This document shows, piece after piece, positions 1 through 5,966 of a DNA stretch of 5,966 bases. The notes under the pieces were generated by a model that worked only from the letters and a program-made list of their open reading frames with translations, was not told where the DNA came from and ran no database searches. The position numbers and the translations under genes were made by a program. Numbering within the stretch: position 1 is the first letter of the stretch; every line of letters begins with the position of its first letter. Location of the stretch: NCBI GenBank assembly GCA_021160565.1, contig JAGHCG010000228.1, positions 1 through 5,966 of the forward strand. The letters run 5' to 3'. The stretch comes from a bacterium. Its GTDB lineage: Bacteria; Ratteibacteria; UBA8468; B48-G9; JAFGKM01.

Positions 1-695
1 AGTAAATTCTTTCCAAGAGATATGTTTTCTCTGTATTTTGCTTCTCTATATGCTCTCGTTCCAATTCCAATAATCATTCCATATATAAATCCTGCAAAAT
101 GTGCAGCAAAAGCAACTGAACTTACAGCAATTTGTTTTGCTACAAGAAGAGTGGAAATTCCCTGAGAGAGAAACCAGAAACTAAGCCAGATATATGCAAA
201 AAGTTCAAATTCTCCAAATTTTATAAATATTAAAAACCAGAAGAAATATTTGAAAGTTATTCTGCTTTTTGGGAAAAGTACTGCATACGCTCCAAGAACT
301 CCTGCTATTGCTCCTGATGCACCAATAAGTGGAATATTTTTAAACTGTGAAGGAACCATGGTTGAGTAAAGAAGGGTAGCAAACACTCCAGCAGAGAGGT
401 AAAAAAGCAGAAAGTTCAAACTTCCCCATCTATCTTCAATATTGTCTCCAAAAAGCCATAAATACCACATGTTAAATCCGAGATGAAAAATTCCACCATG
501 TAAAAACATTGAAGTAATTATGGTGAGAAAAGAAGGTCTGGCAGGAATAAACCCGAATTTAACCACAATTTCTCTATACTCAGGAGTATAAGCATTCAAG
601 AAATAAACAAAGCAGTTTATAGTTATTATTGAAATAACAACAAAGGGAAGTTTTTTAATTCCATACTCATCCCGAACAGGAAAGAAGAAGAACAT
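1..695 (-). CDS. Rhomboid-family intramembrane serine protease (3' end outside window)
   Basis: Membrane protein that likely cleaves transmembrane substrates within the bilayer. I translated this frame by hand: it is open from the ATG at 695-693 to the left edge, giving 231 residues without a stop, so the C-terminus is missing. The rhomboid signatures are present and in order. The HxxxN oxyanion motif is at His71 and Asn75, followed by a conserved MWYLWLFGDNIEDRWG stretch. The catalytic serine is Ser127 in GASGAIAG, and the catalytic histidine is His199 in AAHFAGFIYG. Hydrophobic segments begin near residue 16 and cover most of the visible protein. The catalytic dyad is intact, so it is predicted to be active rather than an inactive pseudoprotease. 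It begins 33 bases after the rnfA stop on the same strand, so it may be the last gene seen of the rnf transcript. Immediately before the ATG there is only a weak A-rich AAAAAAGAAAA ribosome site. The next methionine, Met62, would remove the first membrane segment. Substrate unknown. Confidence 0.93.
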   Translation of the reverse strand, partial: MFFFFPVRDEYGIKKLPFVVISIITINCFVYFLNAYTPEYREIVVKFGFIPARPSFLTIITSMFLHGGIFHLGFNMWYLWLFGDNIEDRWGSLNFLLFYLSAGVFATLLYSTMVPSQFKNIPLIGASGAIAGVLGAYAVLFPKSRITFKYFFWFLIFIKFGEFELFAYIWLSFWFLSQGISTLLVAKQIAVSSVAFAAHFAGFIYGMIIGIGTRAYREAKYRENISLGKNL

Positions 696-709
696 TTTTC
701 TTTTTTCTA

Positions 710-726
710 TGGAGGATAGACCTCCA
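710..726 (-). promoter_or_regulatory. Small perfect hairpin enclosing a GGAGG ribosome-site sequence between rnfA and the rhomboid gene
   Basis: Read on the minus strand, TGGAGG, a TCTAT loop and CCTCCA form a perfect 6-bp stem with a 5-base loop. It starts two bases after the rnfA stop and ends 14 bases before the rhomboid ATG. The 5' arm contains GGAGG, the only strong Shine-Dalgarno sequence in the gap, but it is 25 bases from the ATG, too far for ordinary use. No T-tract follows the stem on the minus strand, so it does not look like an intrinsic terminator. It could be an RNA stability element, a translational control hairpin, or chance. The inverted repeat is seen directly; the role is inferred. 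Confidence 0.4.
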
Positions 727-728
727 CA

Positions 729-1319
729 TTATAATTTAAATAAACCTTTAAAACCAAGAAATGCCAGACTCATAAGTCCTGCAGTAATAAAAGCAATTGG
801 AACTCCTCTAAAATTTTCAGGAATTGGAGAAAATTCAATTTCTTCCCTTATTCCAGCAAAAAGAACTATAACGAGACAGTATCCGGATGAAATTCCAATT
901 GAGAAAATAAGGTTTTGAATGAAGGAGAGTTTATAATCAATACCAAGAAATGCTGAAGCAAGAATTGCACAGTTGGTGGTTATTAGAGGTAAATAAATTC
1001 CAAATGCTTTATATAGTGCCGGTAATTTCTTCTTTATAATTATTTCTTCAAATTGAACAAAAGAAGCGATTGTGAGAATAAAAGCCACTGTTCTTAAATA
1101 TTCAAGATGGAAAGGTAAAAGTAAGTGATAATAGACAATCCAGCTTATACTGCACGCCATAACAGTAACAAAAATTACAGCAATTCCCATCCCAAGAGAT
1201 GCTTTTATCTGAGTTGATATTCCAAAAAATGAACAGAGTCCGAGAAATCTGATTAAAAGGATGTTATTCACAATAAAAGCAGAAAGAAATATCAATCCGA
1301 GGTTTGCTTCATTTAACAT
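729..1319 (-). CDS. rnfA: RnfA, membrane subunit of the ion-translocating ferredoxin:NAD+ oxidoreductase
   Basis: Integral membrane subunit of the Rnf complex, paralogous to RnfE and to NqrE of Na+-NQR. The protein has 196 residues, the usual size, and is made almost entirely of hydrophobic segments consistent with six helices. The N-terminal region has the conserved FLGLCSFFGIS block with Cys29, and the matching second block is ITTNCAILA with Cys117. In Rnf/Nqr structures these paired cysteines of RnfA and RnfE hold an iron-sulfur cluster in the membrane. The SLGMGIAVIFV stretch (41-51) is also typical. The ATG overlaps the last 7 bases of rnfE, and an AGGAG ribosome site (1326-1330) lies 6 bases upstream inside rnfE, which supports this start and translational coupling. 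In the common CDGEAB order the next gene would be rnfB; here a rhomboid gene follows instead. Confidence 0.96.
   Translation of the reverse strand: MLNEANLGLIFLSAFIVNNILLIRFLGLCSFFGISTQIKASLGMGIAVIFVTVMACSISWIVYYHLLLPFHLEYLRTVAFILTIASFVQFEEIIIKKKLPALYKAFGIYLPLITTNCAILASAFLGIDYKLSFIQNLIFSIGISSGYCLVIVLFAGIREEIEFSPIPENFRGVPIAFITAGLMSLAFLGFKGLFKL
1168..1199 (-). repeat. 32-base direct repeat, copy in rnfA (partner at 1770-1801 in rnfE)
   Basis: Second copy of the 32-base identity described for rnfE, encoding residues 41-51 of RnfA (the last codon is shared for only its first two bases). The copies lie 602 bases apart in the same orientation, so recombination between them would give an in-frame-incompatible deletion joining rnfE and rnfA (602 is not a multiple of three, although each copy sits in the same codon phase of its own gene). 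Confidence 0.85.
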
Positions 1320-1918
1320 TTTCTTCTCCTGGTCATTCCCTGTTTTATTGCAATTAAAAATCCAATTACAAGAAAAGCTCCAGGTGGCATAATCATTATG
1401 AGAAAAGGAGTATAACCTGTTCCAAATACTGGGTTTCCAAAAATAGTTCCATTACCAAGTGCTTCTCTTATAATCGCTATTAATAAAATTGCAATTGTAA
1501 ACCCAATACCTGTTCCAAGTGCATCAAGAATTGAATTGAGAATATTATTTTTTGAGGCAAATGCTTCTGCTCTTCCAAGAATTATACAGTTAACCACTAT
1601 TAAAGGGAGATATACTCCAAGATTTCTGTGAATTTCAGGAGAGAAAGCCGCTATTGAATAATCAGCAATTGTTACAAAAGTAGCTATTACCACGATGAAA
1701 ACAGGTATTCTTACATGGGAAGGAACAAATTTTCTTATAACTGAGACAGTAAAGTTTGAACCAACAAGGACAAAAATTACAGCAATTCCCATCCCAAGAG
1801 AATCTCTTACTGAACCAGATACAGCAAGAAGTGGACATAAACCCAGCATTAAATAAAAAACAGGGTTTTCTCTCCATATCGGGTTTATGAAATTTTTGAA
1901 ATCAATTAATTTTTTCAT
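1313..1918 (-). CDS. rnfE: RnfE, membrane subunit of the ion-translocating ferredoxin:NAD+ oxidoreductase
   Basis: Integral membrane subunit of Rnf, paralog of RnfA and homolog of NqrD. The protein has 201 residues. The N-terminal INPIWRENPVFYLMLGLCPLL region with Cys28, followed by LAVSGSVRDSLGMG, is diagnostic of RnfE/NqrD. The second cysteine block is YLPLIVVNCIILGRAEAFA with Cys111. The pair is expected to contribute to the intramembrane iron-sulfur site together with RnfA. A late REALGNGTIFG segment (151-161) and PPGAFLVIGFLIA (178-190) also match the family. The C-terminus is short and basic (TRRRKC). The start overlaps the rnfG stop as ATGA, with an AAGGTG ribosome-like site (1924-1929) 5 bases upstream. 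A 32-base stretch is identical to one in rnfA. Confidence 0.96.
   Translation of the reverse strand: MKKLIDFKNFINPIWRENPVFYLMLGLCPLLAVSGSVRDSLGMGIAVIFVLVGSNFTVSVIRKFVPSHVRIPVFIVVIATFVTIADYSIAAFSPEIHRNLGVYLPLIVVNCIILGRAEAFASKNNILNSILDALGTGIGFTIAILLIAIIREALGNGTIFGNPVFGTGYTPFLIMIMPPGAFLVIGFLIAIKQGMTRRRKC
1770..1801 (-). repeat. 32-base direct repeat, copy in rnfE (partner at 1168-1199 in rnfA)
   Basis: Positions 1770-1801 in rnfE and 1168-1199 in rnfA are identical over 32 bases in the same orientation, and both flanks differ. They encode the same SLGMGIAVIFV block of the two paralogous subunits with identical codons throughout. This is a repeat inside coding sequence that reflects the shared ancestry of RnfA and RnfE; it is not a mobile element. 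Codon-level identity could come from local gene conversion or from strong codon preference. Confidence 0.85.
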
Positions 1919-2448
1919 TTTTTCACCTTTTTAAGGAATTTCCTTATACCATCCACCACTGCTCTTGAAGAAATTGTTGCTCCTGTAATAGCATCTATTT
2001 TCCCTTCAGGATTGTCTTTTTTCAAATAAATTTCATCTATTGTTTTTCCTTCAAACTGACTTAAAAATTTCTCGGATGTTATTTTTGAACCCAATCCTGG
2101 AGTTTCAGAATGGTGAATTATCTTAACACCTTTTATTCTGAAATTCTTATCAACTCCGACTTTCAACAATATATATCCACCGTAACCAAGAGTTTTCACC
2201 TTGAATATTTTCCCTATTTCTTCTCCATCAGAGTTATATACAGAAACATAGGAAATATTGTCTTTACACTTTTCTTCAAATTTAACACCATCTGGAAATA
2301 TTTCTTTATTTATTTTTTCCTCTTCAATTCTTTTCTGTTCTTCTATTTTTGGTTTTGTAACTTTATAAACCTGAGCAAGGAGGTATCCTGAAATGCCGGT
2401 TATTAAGAAAAGAACAATTATTCCTCCAGCCACTTCTTTCTTTTTCAT
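1915..2448 (-). CDS. rnfG: RnfG, covalent-FMN electron-transfer subunit of Rnf
   Basis: Periplasm-facing flavoprotein subunit of Rnf, homologous to NqrC, carrying FMN linked through phosphoester to a threonine. The protein has 177 residues. One N-terminal membrane anchor (about residues 8-28, rich in I, L, V and G) follows a KKKE start, and a charged lysine/glutamate linker (about 32-48) leads to the soluble FMN-binding domain. Family motifs visible are GYGGYILLKVGVD (88-100), HHSETPGLGSKI (111-122) and the flavinylation motif DAITGAT (152-158), with Thr158 the expected FMN acceptor. A flavin transferase (ApbE type) would be needed and is not in the window. The ATG overlaps the rnfD stop as ATGA, with a strong GGAGG site (2455-2459) 6 bases upstream inside rnfD, which fixes the start. 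Confidence 0.95.
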   Translation of the reverse strand: MKKKEVAGGIIVLFLITGISGYLLAQVYKVTKPKIEEQKRIEEEKINKEIFPDGVKFEEKCKDNISYVSVYNSDGEEIGKIFKVKTLGYGGYILLKVGVDKNFRIKGVKIIHHSETPGLGSKITSEKFLSQFEGKTIDEIYLKKDNPEGKIDAITGATISSRAVVDGIRKFLKKVKK

Positions 2449-3371
2449 TTCTTCCCTCCAAACTTTCTTGGAAGTGTATATCTGTTAATGAGTGGAACAA
2501 ACATATTCATAAATATTATTGAATAACATACTCCTTCTGGATAACCACCTTTCATTCTTATAAGAAATGTTATTATTCCACAACCTGTTCCAAAAATAAT
2601 TTTACCTTTTGGAGTAATTGGGGAGGTAACATAATCAGTTGCCATAAAAAATGCACCAAGTATAAGTCCGCCAGCCATTATTTGAAACAGAACATCCTGT
2701 CTGAAAATTAAAGATAAAATTGCAACTGTTAAGATATAAGAAATTGGAATATGCCAGGTTATAATTCTTCTCCACAATAGAAAAATTCCTCCTATGAGTA
2801 GAAGTAAAATACTTGTTTCTCCAATACATCCTGCTCTATTTCCAATAAACATCTGCCAGTAAGATGGAAGATGGACATTTAAATTCTCCTTTATAATTGC
2901 CAGAGGTGTAGCAGTTGTTATTGCATCAAGTCTGTAATCAAGAGGAACTGTAAATTTTGTCATTTCAACTGGAAAAGAAGATAGAAGAATTGCTCTTGAA
3001 GTTAAAGCAGGATTGAAAATATTAAATCCAAGACCACCAAATAGTTCCTTTACCAAGAAGATAGCAAGAAATCCACCAAGAGATACCATCCAGAGAGGAA
3101 TTCTTGGAGGAAGAACAAAAGCAAAAAGTAATCCTGTTATTACTGCACTTCCATCAAAAATCCTTATTTTCTTTCTGAAAATTATCTGACTTAAAAGTTC
3201 TGTTAAAACACAGGAAATTACACTTACACCAATAATTTTAAGAGCATAAACTCCAAAAAAATAAACACTTCCAATTGTTGCCGGAATGAGAGATATTACA
3301 ACACTCCACATTATTTTTGCTGTTGTTTCGTTACTATGGATATGCGGAGAACATGTTATTTTTCTTTCCAT
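2445..3371 (-). CDS. rnfD: RnfD, covalent-FMN membrane subunit of Rnf
   Basis: Large integral membrane subunit of Rnf, homologous to NqrB and thought to be central to ion translocation. From the ATG at 3371 it is 308 residues. Recognisable blocks in order are SPHIHSNET near the N-terminus (8-16), the FDGSAVITGLLFAFVLPP segment (72-89), GGLGFNIFNPAL (112-123), the flavinylation motif DAITTATP (149-156) with Thr155 the expected FMN acceptor, MATDYVTSPITPKG (243-256), and a C-terminal GGYPEGVCYSIIFMNMFVPLI (275-295). Many hydrophobic segments span the protein. An in-frame TTG at 3383 would add four residues and overlap the rnfC stop as TTGA. I prefer the ATG because the family N-terminus begins just before SPHI; neither candidate has a strong ribosome site. 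In the flavin motif the residue before Ala-Thr is Thr rather than the usual Gly. Confidence 0.94.
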   Translation of the reverse strand: MERKITCSPHIHSNETTAKIMWSVVISLIPATIGSVYFFGVYALKIIGVSVISCVLTELLSQIIFRKKIRIFDGSAVITGLLFAFVLPPRIPLWMVSLGGFLAIFLVKELFGGLGFNIFNPALTSRAILLSSFPVEMTKFTVPLDYRLDAITTATPLAIIKENLNVHLPSYWQMFIGNRAGCIGETSILLLLIGGIFLLWRRIITWHIPISYILTVAILSLIFRQDVLFQIMAGGLILGAFFMATDYVTSPITPKGKIIFGTGCGIITFLIRMKGGYPEGVCYSIIFMNMFVPLINRYTLPRKFGGKK

Positions 3372-3379
3372 CTTTTGCT

Positions 3380-4681
3380 TCAAATTTTTCTTTTTTTAAT
3401 TTCTGCTTTTGCCCATTTGAAAAATTCAACAAGAGGTCTTTTTGCAGGACATACATAACTGCAACATCCACATTCAATACAGTCAAGAACATTTAAATTC
3501 TTACACATTTCCCAGTTTTCACTTTCTGCATATTTACTGATAAAAGCAGGTACAAGATTCATCGGACATACTTCAACACATTTTCCACATTTTATACATG
3601 GTTGAATTGTTTCTGGTAAATTTTCTTCAGGTAAAATAAGAATTCCAGTTGTACTTTTTATAACAGGAACATCAGGTGATGGAATATTAATTCCCATCAT
3701 AGGTCCACCTATTACAAGTTTTTTACCATCTCCAAGTTTTCCACCACAATATTTAAGAATTTCAGAAATAGAAGTTCCAATTCTTACCTTTAAATTTTTT
3801 GGATTTTCAACAAGTCCGCTAACAGTCAAAACTCTCTCAGTAAGTGGAATTCCATCACATACAGCCCTTTTTATTGAAAGAGTGGTTTGAACATTGAAAA
3901 CAATACAGCCGACATCTATCGGTAATCCTTCAGATGGTACTTCTCTTCCTGTAATTGATTTTATAAGATGTTTTTCACTTCCCTGAGGGTATTTTTCAGG
4001 AAGAATTTTAAGTTCAATATCAATCTCTGTTTTCTTATTTTCTATCGCTCTTTCAATTTTTTCAGCAATATCAATTTTATTGCTTTCAATTCCTATATAA
4101 CTTTTTTTTACACTGGTGGTTTTACTTATAATTTCCAATCCTTCAATAATTTCTTCTGTATTTTCTTTAAGGACTCTATAATCAGCTGTAAGGAAAGGTT
4201 CACATTCACACCCATTTAATATAACAAATTCTGCTTTCTTTCCCGGAGGAATGCTCATTTTCACATGTGTGGGGAATGCAGCTCCACCAAGTCCAACAAT
4301 TCCTGCTTTTTTTACAATTTCAATAATTTCTTGTGAAGTTAAAGAAACCCAGTCCTTTTTTTCTCCCTCTATTTTTTCATTTTTTCCATCACTTTCTATA
4401 ACAACACTTAAAGATTTTCTTCCATTCGGGAGAGGATAGTTTTCAATACTTACTACTTTTCCTGAAATACTGGAATGGACAAAACTACTTATAAATCCTT
4501 CTGCTTCTCCTATAATTTGACCTTCAACAACAGTATCTCCTTTTTTAACAGTGGGTTTTGCAGGGGCTCCTGTATGCTGGGAGAGGGGGATAATAACTTT
4601 CTCAGGATATTTAAATTCTTCTATTTCCTCACTTTTACTCAATTCTTTAAAATCCAACAGTTTCACACCACCTTTAAACAT
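3380..4681 (-). CDS. rnfC: RnfC, NADH/FMN- and [4Fe-4S]-binding peripheral subunit of Rnf
   Basis: Cytoplasmic subunit where Rnf reduces NAD+ (or oxidises NADH), related to the complex I 51-kDa flavoprotein. From the ATG at 4681 it has 433 residues and begins with the typical MFKGGV. An N-terminal barrel-sandwich region (about 28-82) is followed by the nucleotide/FMN fold, with GLGGAAFPTHVKMS (130-143), NGCECEPFLTADYR (156-169), KYPQGSEKHLI (230-240) and GGPMMG (325-330). The C-terminus carries two [4Fe-4S] motifs, Cys362/365/368/372 and Cys401/404/407/411, each ending in Pro. The length lacks the long alanine-rich tail of enterobacterial RsxC. An in-frame TTG at 4702 could extend it by seven residues into apgM. 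The ATG is better because GGAG at 4688-4691 is 6 bases upstream and matches the family start. The start follows the apgM stop by one base. Confidence 0.96.
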   Translation of the reverse strand: MFKGGVKLLDFKELSKSEEIEEFKYPEKVIIPLSQHTGAPAKPTVKKGDTVVEGQIIGEAEGFISSFVHSSISGKVVSIENYPLPNGRKSLSVVIESDGKNEKIEGEKKDWVSLTSQEIIEIVKKAGIVGLGGAAFPTHVKMSIPPGKKAEFVILNGCECEPFLTADYRVLKENTEEIIEGLEIISKTTSVKKSYIGIESNKIDIAEKIERAIENKKTEIDIELKILPEKYPQGSEKHLIKSITGREVPSEGLPIDVGCIVFNVQTTLSIKRAVCDGIPLTERVLTVSGLVENPKNLKVRIGTSISEILKYCGGKLGDGKKLVIGGPMMGINIPSPDVPVIKSTTGILILPEENLPETIQPCIKCGKCVEVCPMNLVPAFISKYAESENWEMCKNLNVLDCIECGCCSYVCPAKRPLVEFFKWAKAEIKKRKI

Positions 4682-4682
4682 C

Positions 4683-5897
4683 TCATGCTCCAAATTTTCC
4701 AAGTTTCAATGAACATGCAAGTAACAGATACATAACCTCTTTTGAATAAAGTTTTCCAAGAATTCCTTTTGCACAATCTCTTTCAGTGAATTTTTCCACA
4801 TCATCTGGGATTGTATTTGGAGAAATAAGAGCAAGAGGTACAGGATGCCATGAATGACTTTTTAACATTGAAGGGGTTGAGTGGTCTCCTGTAATTGCTA
4901 TTGCTTCAAATTTAAGATTTTTTAGCACCCATATTTTTCTGTCTATTTCTTCAAGTATCTTCACCTTTCCCATGAAATTTCCGTCTTCTCCGAAACTATC
5001 GGTTTTTTTAATATGAACAAAGAAGAAATCGTATTCATCATAATACTTTTTTAATGTTTCAAATTCTTCTTCAATCGTCTCTCCTGTTTCTAATATATCC
5101 ATTCCCACAACTCTTGAAATACCTTTATACATTGGATAGGTTGCAATACATGCTGCTTTTAATTTATATTTCTCTTGGAAACTTGGTATATGAGGAAGAG
5201 TTGAAATCCCTCTTAAAAGTATTCCTTTTGCTTTTGAATTTACTTTTTTAAGGATTTCTCTCACTTTCCTTTCAAATTCATTCAGAACTTCTGCAGTTAA
5301 TTTACCTTCTTCTTTCAATGGTTTTATTTCAACAAGAGGAAGCCCTTCTTTTTGAGGGTCATTTTCACTCACAGCAGGAGAAAGATTTTCTCCTCTTAAA
5401 ACTATTGCACACCTGTGTTCTTTTACTGTTCTTATTTCAATTTTCACTCCTTTAATTTCTTTTATATTTCTGGAAATTAATTCTACAAGTTTTTCATTTT
5501 CTTCTGTGGGTATTCTTCCTGCTCTTCTATCTATAACGATATTGTTTTCATCTATTGTGGCAAAGTTTCCTCTTATTGCAATTTCCCCTTTTTTTATGTC
5601 CATTCCAATCCCAAGGCATTCAAGAACTCCCCTTCCAATCTGGATTTCAATCGGGTCATATCCAAAAAGAGCAATATGTCCTGGTCCACTTCCTGGTGTT
5701 ATTCCCGGTAAAACAGGTATTATAACTCCACATGAACCTTTCTTTGCAAAATAATCAAGGTTTGGAATATTTGCTGTTTCAAGTTCAGTTTTTCCTGTTT
5801 CGGGATGGGGCAAACCTCCAACTCCATCAAGCACTAAAAGAAGAATTTTGTTTTCATTTTTCTTTATAACCTCGGGTAGTATTTTTTCATAATCCAT
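4683..5897 (-). CDS. apgM: Archaeal-type 2,3-bisphosphoglycerate-independent phosphoglycerate mutase
   Basis: Cytosolic enzyme of the alkaline phosphatase superfamily (COG3635 type) that interconverts 3- and 2-phosphoglycerate in glycolysis/gluconeogenesis through a phosphoserine intermediate, using two divalent metal ions. It has 404 residues, the length typical of this class and shorter than the roughly 510-residue bacterial GpmI. The metal-binding start LLVLDGVGG has Asp24, and LPGITPGSGPGHIALFGYDP has Ser70 as the likely nucleophile, followed by GRGVLECLGIGMD (88-100). Further blocks are GNFAT (110-114), DRRAGRIPT (123-131), EHRCAIVLRG (160-169), FVHIKKTDSFGEDG (293-306) with His295 and Asp300, TGDHSTP (336-342) with Asp338 and His339, and SHSWHPVPL (347-355). 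An AAGGAAGG ribosome site precedes the ATG by 5 bases. It is the first gene of the run, and rnfC starts one base after its stop. The related GPI-anchor or phosphonoacetate enzymes of the superfamily fit less well. Confidence 0.93.
   Translation of the reverse strand: MDYEKILPEVIKKNENKILLLVLDGVGGLPHPETGKTELETANIPNLDYFAKKGSCGVIIPVLPGITPGSGPGHIALFGYDPIEIQIGRGVLECLGIGMDIKKGEIAIRGNFATIDENNIVIDRRAGRIPTEENEKLVELISRNIKEIKGVKIEIRTVKEHRCAIVLRGENLSPAVSENDPQKEGLPLVEIKPLKEEGKLTAEVLNEFERKVREILKKVNSKAKGILLRGISTLPHIPSFQEKYKLKAACIATYPMYKGISRVVGMDILETGETIEEEFETLKKYYDEYDFFFVHIKKTDSFGEDGNFMGKVKILEEIDRKIWVLKNLKFEAIAITGDHSTPSMLKSHSWHPVPLALISPNTIPDDVEKFTERDCAKGILGKLYSKEVMYLLLACSLKLGKFGA
4688..4691 (-). promoter_or_regulatory. 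Ribosome binding site of rnfC inside the end of apgM
   Basis: GGAG on the minus strand, overlapping the penultimate apgM codons, is separated by CATGAG from the rnfC ATG at 4681. The spacing is ideal, and it decides the rnfC start against the in-frame TTG at 4702. Because the site lies within apgM, ribosomes finishing apgM would reach it directly, so coupling of the two genes is plausible. Confidence 0.7.
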
Positions 5898-5902
5898 TTT
5901 TT

Positions 5903-5909
5903 CCTTCCT
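5903..5909 (-). promoter_or_regulatory. Ribosome binding site of apgM
   Basis: AGGAAGG on the minus strand, followed by five A bases and the apgM ATG at 5897. Spacing and purine content fit a Shine-Dalgarno site and support the annotated start. Confidence 0.65.
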
Positions 5910-5956
5910 TTTTGTTCTTCAAATCTTTCTCAAAAATTTTTCAAAAAACATAAATT

Positions 5957-5962
5957 AGTATA
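5957..5962 (-). promoter_or_regulatory. Possible -10 element upstream of apgM
   Basis: The minus strand reads TATACT, matching the TATAAT consensus at five of six bases, about 60 bases before the apgM ATG. The matching -35 region would lie beyond the window edge, so it cannot be tested here. In sequence this AT-rich a chance match is likely. The rest of 5898-5966 is AT-rich leader with an AAAAATTTTT palindrome at 5932-5941 and no coding signal that I can see. Confidence 0.25.
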
Positions 5963-5966
5963 TAAT

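Noticed and set aside
709..918. A plus-strand reading frame of 69 codons beginning at the intergenic hairpin
   Set aside because: It is antisense to the 3' end of rnfA, has no family resemblance, and its ATGGAGG start is part of the hairpin. It is best explained as a shadow of rnfA.
1662..1877. Cysteine- and phenylalanine-rich 71-codon frame inside rnfE on the same strand
   Set aside because: It is an out-of-frame reading of a well-supported rnfE; the unusual composition results from the frame shift.
3372..3383. TTG start of rnfD overlapping the rnfC stop
   Set aside because: Possible as a coupled TTGA start, but it has no ribosome site and only adds KQK-type residues. The ATG at 3371 fits the family N-terminus better. 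Not excluded.
3548..3585. Extra cysteine (Cys406) within the second RnfC cluster motif as a novel cluster ligand
   Set aside because: The four standard ligands are present, and a CxxCGCC arrangement is a familiar variant; there is no basis for claiming a new site.
729..4681. Na+-translocating NADH:quinone reductase (Nqr) instead of Rnf
   Set aside because: The first subunit has two CxxCxxCxxxCP motifs and is RnfC, not NqrA, and no NqrF follows. The membrane subunits are homologous in both systems.
4682..4702. TTG start of rnfC that would overlap the end of apgM by 20 bases
   Set aside because: The ATG at 4681 has GGAG at good spacing and begins with the family-typical MFKGGV.
1..5966. CRISPR array, tRNA or rRNA gene, insertion sequence or intrinsic terminator
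   Set aside because: I saw no regularly spaced repeats, cloverleaf-like segments, transposase frames, or stem followed by a T-tract in the direction of transcription. Coding sequence fills nearly all of the window.

Overview
The window is AT-rich, and every convincing gene lies on the minus strand, read from the right end of the window to the left. It holds a nearly complete Rnf cluster (the membrane ferredoxin:NAD+ oxidoreductase). An archaeal-type, cofactor-independent phosphoglycerate mutase precedes it and a rhomboid protease, cut off by the left window edge, follows it. Gene content suggests an anaerobe or fermenter that uses ion-coupled ferredoxin/NAD(H) chemistry. The AT-rich composition, purine-rich ribosome sites and archaeal-type mutase would suit a thermophilic or deep-branching, uncultured-type bacterium, but I cannot name the lineage from this sequence, and an archaeon is not formally excluded.

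Layout in transcription order: a short upstream region with a possible -10 element and a good ribosome site (5898-5966); apgM (5897-4683); rnfC (4681-3380); rnfD (3371-2445); rnfG (2448-1915); rnfE (1918-1313); rnfA (1319-729); a 33-base gap containing a small perfect hairpin; and the rhomboid gene (695-1, incomplete at its 3' end). Spacing is very tight: a 1-base gap between apgM and rnfC, 8 bases between rnfC and rnfD, a 4-base ATGA overlap at D/G and at G/E, and a 7-base overlap at E/A. I see no terminator between any of these genes, so a single transcript is likely.

Function: RnfC has the NADH/FMN region and two [4Fe-4S] motifs. RnfD and RnfG have covalent-FMN motifs ending at a threonine. 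RnfE and RnfA are the paralogous six-helix membrane subunits, each with the two conserved membrane cysteines. The expected sixth subunit, RnfB, which takes electrons from ferredoxin, is absent from both of its usual positions: after rnfA and before rnfC. The main points for a second look are this missing rnfB, the coupling of a glycolytic mutase to rnfC, a 32-base identical stretch shared by rnfE and rnfA, and the hairpin that contains the only strong ribosome-site sequence ahead of the rhomboid gene. I did not find an evidently new biological system; this is a known complex in an unusual gene setting.
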